This document shows positions 22,322 through 30,013 of a stretch of DNA of 36,298 nucleotides, piece after piece (within the stretch, counting starts at the first letter, position 1; the number at the start of each line of letters is the position of its first letter). Origin of the DNA: Actinomycetota bacterium (GTDB taxonomy: Bacteria; Actinomycetota; Acidimicrobiia; Acidimicrobiales; CADCTF01); NCBI GenBank assembly GCA_019348305.1, contig JAHWJQ010000001.1, positions 1-36,298 on the forward strand, in the 5' to 3' direction. The notes under the pieces were generated by a model that saw only the letters and a list, made by a program, of their open reading frames with translations, did no database searches and was not told the DNA's origin. The position numbers were made by a program, and so were the translations under genes.

Positions 22322-24037
22322 TCACGCGCGACCGGCCCGGCGGCCCGGCCGCCGCAGGCTCAGGTGTCGTCGTCGCTCGAGCCCCGACACCGGAGGGCTC
22401 ACGGCCACCTGGGCATCACTTTTCGGTCCTTCAGTGACACGGTTGCGGCGGGCACGGCAGGCGATTGCGCCCAGGAAACCTACGACGACGCCGATGCCGG
22501 CCAGAGGAAGGGCGGGGACAGCTCGGCGGCCGCTTGGGATCGCCAGCCGGACGGAGAAGATGTCCTGGCGTCGGCCGACCTCGTTGCGGGTGTCGGTCCA
22601 CGCCGCCACCGCGCTCGATCCTCCGGACAACAACCCGAGGCGGGAGCCGAACTCGATCAAGCCTTTGGCCGACGGGATCGACTCGTAAGTGGGACCGGTC
22701 CCGGTGTAGGAGGGCCTGGAGGTGATCTTGATGTTAGAGCTGAAGCCTTGCCCACGATCACTTGAGAAGGTGTAGTACACCTGGGACAAAATATTCCGGA
22801 CATCATCTCGCCGGTCGTAGAAGACAGCGTCCAGTCGGCCGTTCGGTGCGACGGAGAGCCGAACCAGAGACTGGTGGGCGCCGGTGCCGATGGGATCGTC
22901 GTTAAGGCGCTGAACCCTCTTCCAGGACCGCGCCCCGTTTGCCGATCGGGCAAGGAATATGTCGGGGTCCCCATGGCGTGCGTCGGGCCATGCGGTGTAC
23001 ACGTACTTCCCACGTGCCGCCAAAGCAGGAGGCGGCATCGTGAAGATCAGCATGACCCTGCCGGGGGGAACGACGCGCTCTTCGACCACCACGCCGCGCT
23101 CGAAGTGCTTCCCGCCGTCGTATGAGGTGGCGACGACTAGAGACCACGTGCCCCCCCACGTCGGGCCCTCGAGCCCCTGATAGTCAACGGCGTCGTCCTG
23201 GAGGTCGTAGTACGCCAGGTGCACGGCATTGTCTGCGCCCACGGCCAACGCGGGCGCGACAGCTCGCTGGCGCTTCGGATCACTCACTTGCACAGGCTCG
23301 GAGAAGGTGTTGCCACCGTCGTCGGAGTATGAGGCGAGGATGGGATTGCCTTGGGCGGGGAGCCCGCCAGTCGCTGGGGGGGCCACGGCGTGAAGCCAGC
23401 CGAGGTGGATCCTGCCCCGACCGCCGTGGTCTGGATCGATGGCCATGCGGACCATGTAGTTGTAAGGGCCCAGGATGGGCGTGTTGTTGGGACCTATTAT
23501 CGGCCGCGGCGAGCTGAAGCTACGGCCGCGGTCCGACGATGTGACAAGGAACGCGCCCATGGGACTGTTGCCGGTTCCCTGCAAGCCGACGAAGAGGTAG
23601 TAGAGGGTGCCCTTTCGGTCAAACACAAGCTCGGGCGCGTAGCACTTGTCGGCTCCAGGGGGCAGCTGTGGCACCGGCTCAGCCGGGACCCAGTAGCGAC
23701 CGCCATCGCCCGAGAGGTGCAAAGCGCATCCAAAGTCGGGACTGTCCAGCCGACTGGCCAGAGCCACGAATCGTGGCTCTGTGGGATCGGCGGCCAAGAC
23801 CGGTGAATTGTGGGCATTGTCGGTGCGGCCGTCCATCGCCGTCACCGGCAGGTTCTGGTCGATCTCGACCTGCGGCTTCGATGCCGCCACCGCTGTGGTC
23901 GGCAGACCCAGCGCTAGTGTTAGCGCCACCACCACACCGATGCCGTGCTCGCGGAAGCCGAAGCTCAGGGTCGGCAAAGGCGATCTTGGCCAGCATCCAA
24001 GGGACCGGCGCCGTCTGGTGCTTGCGGCGCGGTTCAC
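22322..24037 (-). CDS. Secreted BNR/Asp-box beta-propeller protein with C-terminal membrane anchor
   Basis: This 571-residue protein starts at GTG 24037 on the minus strand, overlapping the stop of the cupredoxin gene (GTGA); a longer frame upstream is a shadow. An N-terminal hydrophobic signal (IGVVVALTLALGLPTTAVAA) precedes a propeller with about six Asp-box-like repeats (SGDGGRYW, SSDRGRSF, SDDGGNTF, SYDGGKHF, SANGARSW, SSDRGQGF). A membrane helix (LPLAGIGVVVGFLGAIACRA) and an Arg-rich tail end the protein. The repeats occur in sialidases, but the FRIP motif and arginine triad are not evident, so an enzymatic role is not supported. It converges with ftsH, with only 33 bases between the stops. 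Confidence 0.82.
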   Translation of the reverse strand: MNRAASTRRRRSLGCWPRSPLPTLSFGFREHGIGVVVALTLALGLPTTAVAASKPQVEIDQNLPVTAMDGRTDNAHNSPVLAADPTEPRFVALASRLDSPDFGCALHLSGDGGRYWVPAEPVPQLPPGADKCYAPELVFDRKGTLYYLFVGLQGTGNSPMGAFLVTSSDRGRSFSSPRPIIGPNNTPILGPYNYMVRMAIDPDHGGRGRIHLGWLHAVAPPATGGLPAQGNPILASYSDDGGNTFSEPVQVSDPKRQRAVAPALAVGADNAVHLAYYDLQDDAVDYQGLEGPTWGGTWSLVVATSYDGGKHFERGVVVEERVVPPGRVMLIFTMPPPALAARGKYVYTAWPDARHGDPDIFLARSANGARSWKRVQRLNDDPIGTGAHQSLVRLSVAPNGRLDAVFYDRRDDVRNILSQVYYTFSSDRGQGFSSNIKITSRPSYTGTGPTYESIPSAKGLIEFGSRLGLLSGGSSAVAAWTDTRNEVGRRQDIFSVRLAIPSGRRAVPALPLAGIGVVVGFLGAIACRARRNRVTEGPKSDAQVAVSPPVSGLERRRHLSLRRPGRRAGRA

Positions 24038-24537
24038 CCCCGCGCCCCGCGTCGGCGTCCCTGTTCGTCTCCCAAGGGGCGGACCCGCAACTCCACGGCC
24101 ATGCCCATGTGGGCGTGCGGCACGCTGGTGCCGTCGCGCTCCCAGCATATGAGGCCGTAGCGACCGGGCGTGAGGTCGACGGCGAAGGCGTCCCGGCTGC
24201 CAGGCGGGTGAGAGGGAAGCGTCGCCAGGCCAGAAACAACGCGACGAGTAGCCCCTTTGAGCTGCTCGCCAATGGGCGGCATGTCCTCGGGCATCTCCAC
24301 CAGAGACAAATCATGCGCCAGCCCGCTTCGGTTGACCCGTTGGAACACCACCCGCCCGGCCGGGACCTCGCTCCGGCTCAGGACGTAGCCATGGTCCTGC
24401 TCTACAGCCTCAATGATGGTCGGGGCCGGTGGCAAGTCGTCAGACGTCCCCGCCCCTGTGGTAGTGGTGGTTGTGCACCCGCCGACCACTACGGCGGCCA
24501 GCGCCAGACCCGTCCGCACGAGCTTCAGGTGGCTCAC
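24034..24537 (-). CDS. Cupredoxin-like lipoprotein
   Basis: This 167-residue protein starts at GTG 24537. It has a lipobox (VVVGGC, Cys21) and a Thr-rich linker. The domain has the ligand set of a type 1 copper protein: His75 in GLAHDLSLV, Cys131 in YGLICWERDG, His141 and Met146 in PHAHMGM. This C...PHxxxGM pattern is familiar from membrane-attached cupredoxin-like proteins. It is probably an extracellular electron carrier or copper binder. The last residues (DEQGRRRGARG) are basic and disordered. Its stop overlaps the start of the BNR propeller gene, so the two products are likely made together. Confidence 0.78.
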   Translation of the reverse strand: MSHLKLVRTGLALAAVVVGGCTTTTTTGAGTSDDLPPAPTIIEAVEQDHGYVLSRSEVPAGRVVFQRVNRSGLAHDLSLVEMPEDMPPIGEQLKGATRRVVSGLATLPSHPPGSRDAFAVDLTPGRYGLICWERDGTSVPHAHMGMAVELRVRPLGDEQGRRRGARG

Positions 24538-24797
24538 GCGAAACCAGCGCTGCGGGGTTGGTCCAGACTCGCTTCTTGCTGGCCTGGCGCCTGCCGCTCA
24601 AGCGGACCTAACCGCCCGCCGGTTTTCATCTCGCTGATGTCAGAACTCACACCTGGGGAAAGCCTAGACTGGTTTCTTGCCCAAAACTAACACCGCTCAG
24701 CGCGACATCCCGGACGAAAGGGGTGCCGCGCTGCGCGGCAAATAAGCGACAACGGCGGCGCTACCGCAGCGGTCACCGGGGACCGCTGAAACCAGAA

Positions 24798-25325
24798 TCA
24801 AAGGACATATACGTCAAAGGGTGAGTACACGTAGTTGTCGACAAACTGCGCTATCTCGCCCGCATCCTTGTTCCATGCCGGGTTGGCGCAGAAGTGCGCC
24901 TGCCCTGGAATCGGCCCAGGATCGAGTACGAACGGGACATCGAACTTGTAGCTCCAAAGGAGGTGTGGTTGGGTTGGATACACGGGAGTGGTCTGCGCTA
25001 CGACCTGGGGAATTCCGGTGTCGCCACACCTTCTCCTCTGGTCGCCCGTGCCGTTGTAGTAGCCCTGGTCACCGTCCGACCTGTTGAGGTCGACGAAGAG
25101 CTTGATCTGGTACGGCCAAAGCCTCTCGATGTTCTCGCCGGTAGCCCTGAGAGCCATTCCGGCCTTAGCGGAGCGAACCTCGGCACCGGTGACAGCATCC
25201 CTGATCTTCAACTTCGTCTCGTCTGTGGTGGCGACACAGGCCGACGCCGCCGAGGCGAACGCGAGTACCCCGACCACCATCGTTGCACCGAGGCCGATCT
25301 GGTCCCGTCTGGTTCCGATTCTCAT
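24798..25325 (-). CDS. Small secreted protein, unknown
   Basis: This 175-residue protein starts at ATG 25325 with an AAGGCGGAG ribosome binding site; the frame is open further upstream but there it looks non-coding. A signal peptide (MRIGTRRDQIGLGATMVVGVLAF...ASACV) precedes a mature domain with four cysteines and aromatic-rich strands (LWPYQIKLFVDLNRSD, LLWSYKFDVPFVLDPG, YVYSPFDVYVL). The start of the mature part (ACV, then GMALRATGENI) loosely resembles the secreted protein at 13748-14302, so both may carry a similar beta-sandwich. No known family is recognised. A promoter candidate lies about 40 bases upstream. Confidence 0.72.
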   Translation of the reverse strand: MRIGTRRDQIGLGATMVVGVLAFASAASACVATTDETKLKIRDAVTGAEVRSAKAGMALRATGENIERLWPYQIKLFVDLNRSDGDQGYYNGTGDQRRRCGDTGIPQVVAQTTPVYPTQPHLLWSYKFDVPFVLDPGPIPGQAHFCANPAWNKDAGEIAQFVDNYVYSPFDVYVL

Positions 25326-25363
25326 GTACTCCGCCTTCTTGTCGCCGGTTTCAATACCGCGGA

Positions 25364-25391
25364 AGCATACATTACTGCGCGCGCCGGACAA
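25364..25391 (-). promoter_or_regulatory. Candidate promoter of the small secreted protein gene
   Basis: Read on the minus strand, TTGTCC (25391-25386) is followed after 16 bases by TATGCT (25369-25364). Transcription would start near 25357 and give a leader of about 32 bases before ATG 25325. Confidence 0.45.
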
Positions 25392-25477
25392 ACTTCTCCG
25401 GAGCCGCGTCCGTGGCCACGTAATGACGGGCGGGAGCGCCATGGCGCAACGACGATCGTGCCGGTCGCGGAGCAGGG

Positions 25478-26138
25478 TTGACCGGAGTGCCTCACGCGGC
25501 CGCAGTCCTGCTTCGCCGGGTGTTGAACGCCATGCTCGCGGAGGGTGTGGGTCGAGGGCTGCGAGGACCCTACGACGTCGTGGAGGACCCGCTCTACGAC
25601 TACTGGCGGCCCTGGGAGTACCTCGTGATCCCGCTCCCGCCGAAGGTGTGCGTGTCAGGAGAAAAGGCCGAGACGGTCGCCGGCGACCGGATCCATAACG
25701 TGCTCGTCGCACGAAGAGACGCGTTCGGCAGTGCCCTCCTCAGCCGCATCGCCGACCGGCGGGCCGTGTTCCCGGCCACCGCCATGCCGAGCAACCGGTT
25801 CAAGACAGGCCTCCGCGATCGCGGTGCAGACGACGATGTCATCGGCGTGTACCACTGGACGCCGATGTCGCGCTGGGTGTGGGTGGTCGAAGTGATCGAC
25901 CATGACGCCTGGGACACAGGCGCACCGTCCGGTGATCGGCGAGGTGCTCATCGACGCCACCGACCACACCGGTGATCCCCGTCCGCTCGCGTGGCGCATC
26001 GGCGGGGCGATGGCGGTGTGGGATCCGGACACGAACCGGGTCGCGTCGATCGCCGTCGCCGCAGGAGACCGACTCACCAGCGTCTGCAAGATCGATCCCG
26101 TTGCTGCAAGAGCTGTAACGCGAGAACGTAAGGACACG
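25478..26138 (+). pseudogene. Unknown protein gene split by a frameshift
   Basis: From TTG 25478 (GGAG upstream) or GTG 25487 the sequence encodes a protein-like stretch: YDVVEDPLYDYWRPWEYLVIPL, then VIGVYHWTPMSRWVWVVEVIDHDAWDTGA. Near 25920-25930 the protein-like sequence moves to another frame (HRPVIGEVLIDATDHTGDPRPLAWRIGGAMAVWDPDTN ... RLTSVCKIDP), so one indel splits the gene. The shifted frame has no stop before the sigma-like start at 26139, so the original 3' end is unclear. About 200 residues would result if repaired. I do not recognise the family. Whether this is real decay or an assembly error cannot be told from the sequence. Confidence 0.5.
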
Positions 26139-26706
26139 GTGGACACGACCACGATCCTGGCCGCAGCACGAGACGGCAAAGCGTGGGCCGCGCCAGCCCT
26201 CGTCACCACCCTCGTCCCGGGTCCTCCTGGGCTACGCCCGACTCGTCGGCGGTGGGCTCGGCGAAACCGACCTCGAAGTAGCCGTCGAGAAGGCCATCCT
26301 CCGAGGCGTCAAGAAGCTCGACACTTACGACCCGGACAAGGCGGCTTTCACCTCGTGGTTGCGGCCCCTCGTCCGCCACGCCATCGGCGACCTGCGTCGC
26401 AGCAAGGGCGCAGACAACCCCGAGTTGCCAGCAGACGTCGCCGAAACCGGCGAACCCGACCCCGAGCTCCCGGCGCCGACCGAAGCAGCACTTCGCCGGG
26501 CGCTCCAACGACTCTCCGAAACGGACCAACTGATCCTCGCGCTTCGCGTCACCGAGCAGCTCTCCTACGACCAGATAGCCGAGCGGATCGGTGGCGTCAC
26601 GCCCGGCGCCTGCCGGGTCCGCCATCTCCGGGCGCTGCGGCGACTGGCGGGTGAGGCGGCGGCCGAGCCGGAGCTGCACCACTACATGAAAGACATCCCG
26701 ACATGA
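26139..26706 (+). pseudogene. ECF-like sigma factor split by a frameshift
   Basis: GTG 26139 opens ILAAARDGKAWAAPALVTTLV, typical of the start of ECF sigma region 2. Near 26217-26220 the reading moves +1 to VLLGYARLVGGGLGETDLEVAVEKAI, then KLDTYDPDKAAFTSWLRPLVRHAIGDLRR, the rest of region 2. Region 4 follows: ALRRALQRLSETDQLILALRVTEQLSYDQIAERIGG and RVRHLRALRRLAGE, with a clear helix-turn-helix. Repaired, the product would be about 188 residues, normal for ECF sigma factors. As sequenced, only the part from about 26359 (TTG) could be made as region 4 alone. The stop overlaps the ATG of the next gene (ATGA), so the two form a unit. The shift lies in a short G/C run (CCCGGG), where indel errors are common. 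Confidence 0.65.
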
Positions 26707-27305
26707 CCGACATGACGCCAGAGGAGACCCAGGCAGCGGCCCTCATCGCGGCCCTCCGCGAGGAGATCGTCGAGGAGCACGACCTCGACGTCACCGACCC
26801 TGAAGTTCCGGGACTCCAGGCTCTGCTTCGCCAGGTCCTGCCCACACCTTCAGTCGGCTTCACCGTCGACGAGCTCCTCGTCGACGACGATGTGGTCGAC
26901 GAGGAGCTGCACGAGAGGCTCGTAGGTGTGATTCGTCCGGAGCTCCTCGCCCGAGGCCGGCGACCCCGGTACCTGGAGCAGATCGTGGTTGCTCAGCGCA
27001 CCGCTCGCGCGCTGACCGTCGAGCAGATCGCAGAGCGCCTCGACGAGCCGGTACAACTGGTCAGTGACATCGAAGCCTCGGTGACGTCGTTCTTCGTTCT
27101 CAAGGAGGAGAAGGTCGCAGCGTGGATCGAGCAGCTCGAGCTCGACATCGACTCCGCCGTTGTGGCACTCGAGGCTTCGCTGCGGCGACCTGCGGTCGCC
27201 TACAAGGGAACGGAACGCCGCGGAGGGTCACGCTCGGCCCGTGAGTTCTCGCAACGCGTACGCGACCTGCTCAAGGCAGCGCCTAGCGCTGGTAACGACT
27301 CCTGA
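26703..27305 (+). CDS. Acidic protein with a helix-turn-helix-like segment, unknown
   Basis: This 200-residue protein starts at ATG 26703, overlapping the sigma-factor stop. The first 75 residues are very acidic (EEIVEEHDLDVTDPE, DELLVDDDVVDEELHE). Residues around 104-125 (LTVEQIAERLDEPVQLVSDIEASV) resemble a helix-turn-helix and echo the region 4 segment of the neighbouring sigma factor (LSYDQIAERIGG). The C-terminal part is helical and becomes basic (ERRGGSRSAREFSQRVRDLLKA). The overlap suggests a partner of the sigma factor, perhaps a regulator, but it does not look like a standard zinc-finger anti-sigma factor and has no membrane helix. Function unknown. Confidence 0.7.
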   Translation: MTDMTPEETQAAALIAALREEIVEEHDLDVTDPEVPGLQALLRQVLPTPSVGFTVDELLVDDDVVDEELHERLVGVIRPELLARGRRPRYLEQIVVAQRTARALTVEQIAERLDEPVQLVSDIEASVTSFFVLKEEKVAAWIEQLELDIDSAVVALEASLRRPAVAYKGTERRGGSRSAREFSQRVRDLLKAAPSAGNDS

Positions 27306-27310
27306 ACCTT

Positions 27311-27323
27311 CCGTGAGTCACGG
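27311..27323. repeat. Short palindrome between convergent genes
   Basis: CCGTGA-G-TCACGG has two perfect 6-base arms around one base. It lies in the 43-base gap between convergent genes. The loop is too short for a normal terminator hairpin, so a protein-binding site or chance is more likely. Confidence 0.35.
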
Positions 27324-27348
27324 CTAGGCCACGGCAAGACTCGTGCCA

Positions 27349-28209
27349 TCACCCGGACGGTGGTGCCTCCGCAGGGGGTGCCTCGGCGGCCGGAAGCTCC
27401 GGGGCCGGGGTGACCGGCACCGTCACGACGACCGGCGGCGGCACCTCGAACACGGGGCGCACGATCGGCGGAGGCTGGTTCTTGGCCGCGTCCACGGCCG
27501 CCCAGCCGAAGTACGCGGCGAGAGCCGCCAGGAACAGCCCGAGGAGGGTGAGCGGCAGCTGCACCCGCCGCCACCGCCGCTCCGTCGTCTTCTCCTCGTT
27601 GTCGAACCGGGTGTTCATCTCGCCGAGGTACAGGGCAAGCACCTCGTTCTCCTCGAGCACGCCGTCGAGCACGTCCTTCACGGCGACGAGGTGGTCGGTC
27701 ATTGCGGTGAGCTGCTCGGCTTGGCGGGCCGACAGCTCGGTGAGCGTCTCGACGCGGGTCGCCATGTTGATCGATGCGTCCCACGACTTCCGCTCGTGCT
27801 CGTCCCGGATGCGCACCGACTCCCTGGACTCCTCCCGCATCTTGAACGTCACCTCGGCTTCGCGCTTCAGGCGCCCGGCGGCGTCGACGAACGACGGCCG
27901 CACGGGCGGCGGCGCCTTCGGCCGCATCGCGTCGAACCGCTCCTCGCGGGCCTTCGCCTGGCGGGCCTCTATCTTCTGCACCTGCTCTTGCAGCGTGCTC
28001 TTCGCCTCGGTCATCTGCTCCGGGTCGCCGCTCTTCAGCATGCGGCGCAGGTCGCTCACCTTCCTGGAGCCGCTCAGTCTCGTGGTCCTCGGGTAGCCGG
28101 GCGGGTCCTCGGGTCCGGTCGCCTCGGCGGCGGGCCTGCGGTCAGGGATCTGGTCGGTGGTGGGCTCGACCGCATCGTCGGCGGAGGAGCCCTCTAATGG
28201 AAGGTCCAT
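27349..28209 (-). CDS. Coiled-coil protein with one C-terminal membrane helix and Pro-rich tail, unknown
   Basis: This 286-residue protein starts at ATG 28209 on the minus strand. The first 45 residues are Pro/Asp-rich and disordered. A long charged helical region (about 50-220) contains heptad-like stretches (EQVQKIEARQAKAREERFDAM, and NMATRVETLTELSARQAEQL). A membrane helix (LPLTLLGLFLAALAAYFGWAAV) lies near 225-246, followed by a tail rich in Pro, Val and Ala (RPVFEVPPPVVVTVPVTPAPE). Most of the protein would be cytoplasmic, with a short outer tail. No Shine-Dalgarno sequence is clear at this ATG. I do not recognise the family; its layout recalls membrane-tethered scaffold proteins. Confidence 0.75.
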   Translation of the reverse strand: MDLPLEGSSADDAVEPTTDQIPDRRPAAEATGPEDPPGYPRTTRLSGSRKVSDLRRMLKSGDPEQMTEAKSTLQEQVQKIEARQAKAREERFDAMRPKAPPPVRPSFVDAAGRLKREAEVTFKMREESRESVRIRDEHERKSWDASINMATRVETLTELSARQAEQLTAMTDHLVAVKDVLDGVLEENEVLALYLGEMNTRFDNEEKTTERRWRRVQLPLTLLGLFLAALAAYFGWAAVDAAKNQPPPIVRPVFEVPPPVVVTVPVTPAPELPAAEAPPAEAPPSG

Positions 28210-28576
28210 CCCTCTATCGTCTCACGGGCCGGCCGGGCCAAACCGGCGACGCCGGTCAGGTATGCCACCGCCTGGCGGCGCAACGTGAAGAGCGGCGGCT
28301 CCTCGGTGTGAAGTTGCGTCCGACGGCGTAGCTCGCCGCGCGGGGGTCGGTGGTCTCACGACGCAATGCCGCGCAGGCGGGCGAGCCGAATTCCGGTTCT
28401 CGCGTCGAAGCCGCCTGCCGAGGTCCGCACAGAAAGACAACGTCGGAGTGCCCTGCCGTCGCGACCGAACCGGCGTTCTTCGAGCCGCTGGACGCGGCTC
28501 TCGGTTCCAGACGCAGTAAGGCGCTGTCGGACTCGGGGAGAGTGCAGGCCGGTATTCTTGGCTGCAGGCCGCTCAC
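28210..28576 (+). other. Gene-poor stretch, no supported gene
   Basis: These 367 bases lie between the start of the coiled-coil gene and the end of the T4SS-side minus-strand operon. Reading frames exist on both strands but have shadow-like Arg/Pro/Ser composition and no ribosome binding site. I see no tRNA. The promoter of the coiled-coil gene should lie near 28210-28270, but I could not assign clear boxes. Confidence 0.4.
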
Positions 28577-28960
28577 CTACATCCCCGGCAGGGTCTGTTG
28601 GTTCAGCCGCCTCCGGCCTTCCGCCCCAGATCTGCCCCTCGTCGCTTGTTCGCCGGTCGGGATTGGCTGTGGGGATCCCGGAGCAGCAACGCGGTCGGCC
28701 AGAGCGACGAGCAGTCCGATCGCTTCCACGGACTGAGCGGGCGTACCGCCACCCCCGGCGACAACCGCTGTGACCGCGCGACCCACTCGGCCGGGGAGGG
28801 GCGGTAGCGCCTGCAATCGTCGACGTGCCTCCTCCAAGTACTCGAGGTGCTCCCCCGCGGCCTCTGGATTGGCAAGAAAGCTCCGCCACCACCGCGCCAG
28901 GGGGAGGCTCGCCGTGCCGACGGCCACGATGTCCACGACGTTGTCCACCTCTCCAGCCAC
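28577..28960 (-). CDS. Small helical protein in the wall-hydrolase operon, unknown
   Basis: This 127-residue protein starts at GTG 28960, three bases after the stop of the NlpC/P60 gene. GCGAGG lies upstream inside that gene's end. The N-terminal half is mostly helical (LARWWRSFLANPEAAGEHLEYLEEARRRLQAL). A hydrophobic segment (GRAVTAVVAGGGGT ... AIGLLVALADRVA) is followed by a polar tail ending NQQTLPGM. No signal peptide is seen. The tight spacing puts it last in a three-gene minus-strand operon with the lipoprotein and the wall hydrolase of the T4SS-like locus. The family is not recognised. Confidence 0.65.
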   Translation of the reverse strand: MAGEVDNVVDIVAVGTASLPLARWWRSFLANPEAAGEHLEYLEEARRRLQALPPLPGRVGRAVTAVVAGGGGTPAQSVEAIGLLVALADRVAAPGSPQPIPTGEQATRGRSGAEGRRRLNQQTLPGM

Positions 28961-28963
28961 CTG

Positions 28964-30013
28964 CTACCTCGCCTGGAGGATGCGGCGCACGAGCTGGATA
29001 GAGCCGCTGGGGACGGGTCGGAGGGTGACGAGTTCGCCGGTGCGGGGGGCCACCACGTAGAGGCCGTCGCCGGCGTAGATCCCCACGTGGCCTAGGTCGC
29101 GGGTAGGCCGGCCGCCTCTGGTGAAGACGAGATCGCCTGGCCCCAGGTCGGTGGGGGAGACGGTGACGCCGTAGGTGACGAGCTCCGTCGTCGTGCGGGG
29201 AACGGTGACGCCAGCGGCGCGGTAGGCGATGAGCACCAGGCCGGAACAGTCCAGTGCCACCCCCGGCGTCGCACCGCCCCACACGTAGGGCACCCCGAGC
29301 TGAGCGAGAGCCGCACGGACCACTGCCGCCGGGTCGCCGGGGAAGGTCCTTCCTGGGCCCGGGTCGAAGACTGGTTCGCCTCCGGCCACTGCGCCGGTGG
29401 AGCCGTCGGGAGCCATGCCGTAGGCGAGGGCTCGGCTCCAGACCTTGGCGTAGTAGGACTCGGAGCGGTTGTAGGCGAGGATGGCGGCGCGCAGGTCCCC
29501 CATCTCGGGCCGCCCTGCGCACAGCTTGCGGTTGGCGGCATGGATGGCGTCCCAGGCGTTGTGGGGATCGGGACGAGCGCCGTGCGGCCGGCCCGGCGCC
29601 ACGGTCGCCCAGCGGGACCAGGTGGTGGGGAGGAACTGCATCGGGCCGAGGGCGTGGGCCCACCCGTCGGGTGAGGACGGATCGGCGATGGCGGCGACGC
29701 CGGGGCGGCCGTCGAGTGCCGGGCCCATGATGGGAGGGGAGACCTGGCCGGTGGCGGCGTCGAGGCGACCACCGCCGTGGTTCGACTCGATGGCGCCGAT
29801 TGCCGCTGCGATCTGCCAGGCAAGGCCGTCACAGGCGCCGGCCGCGGCCTGGTACACGGGGAGAAGCGACGGCGGGATCTCCGCCATCGCCACCGCGGAG
29901 GGACGGGCGGGCGCGGTGGCCGCCTCGGTGGCGCTGAGCAACCCGGCCGCGGCCAAGCCCACGACGCTTCCCATGACCGTCACCCCCAAGGTGCCGCCAG
30001 CCAGAACCTTCAC
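28964..30013 (-). CDS. Cell wall hydrolase: transglycosylase-like domain plus NlpC/P60 domain
   Basis: This 349-residue protein starts at ATG 30013, overlapping the lipoprotein stop. A hydrophobic N-terminus (residues 5-28) acts as signal or anchor. Residues about 55-200 form a lytic transglycosylase-like domain with catalytic Glu76 in AIGAIESNHGGG and the GPMQFLPTTW motif. Residues about 228-345 form an NlpC/P60 (C40) peptidase domain with Cys256 (LDCSGLV) and His309 (LGHVGIY). The third catalytic position, usually a polar residue in MxHAP-type segments, appears to be valine (YVVAPRTG). Such two-domain hydrolases open peptidoglycan for conjugation machines (VirB1/TcpG-like role). It sits divergent to the T4SS-like genes, which supports this role. 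Confidence 0.85.
   Translation of the reverse strand: MKVLAGGTLGVTVMGSVVGLAAAGLLSATEAATAPARPSAVAMAEIPPSLLPVYQAAAGACDGLAWQIAAAIGAIESNHGGGRLDAATGQVSPPIMGPALDGRPGVAAIADPSSPDGWAHALGPMQFLPTTWSRWATVAPGRPHGARPDPHNAWDAIHAANRKLCAGRPEMGDLRAAILAYNRSESYYAKVWSRALAYGMAPDGSTGAVAGGEPVFDPGPGRTFPGDPAAVVRAALAQLGVPYVWGGATPGVALDCSGLVLIAYRAAGVTVPRTTTELVTYGVTVSPTDLGPGDLVFTRGGRPTRDLGHVGIYAGDGLYVVAPRTGELVTLRPVPSGSIQLVRRILQAR

Noticed and set aside
22322..24037. Sialidase enzyme activity for the Asp-box protein
   Set aside because: Asp boxes are structural and occur in many propellers. I see no FRIP motif or clear arginine triad, so only the fold is called.
26210..26225. Programmed +1 frameshift in the sigma factor gene
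   Set aside because: There is no recognised slippery sequence, stop codon or stimulator at the site. An indel or sequencing error is simpler.
28577..28603. Beta-clamp-binding motif in the tail (QQTLPGM) of the 127-residue protein
   Set aside because: The position after Leu is Pro rather than a hydrophobic residue, so it does not fit the known clamp-binding consensus.
28356..29663. 435-residue minus-strand frame overlapping the NlpC/P60 gene
   Set aside because: It runs in another frame of the same strand as a gene with complete catalytic motifs and is Arg/Pro/Ser-rich.
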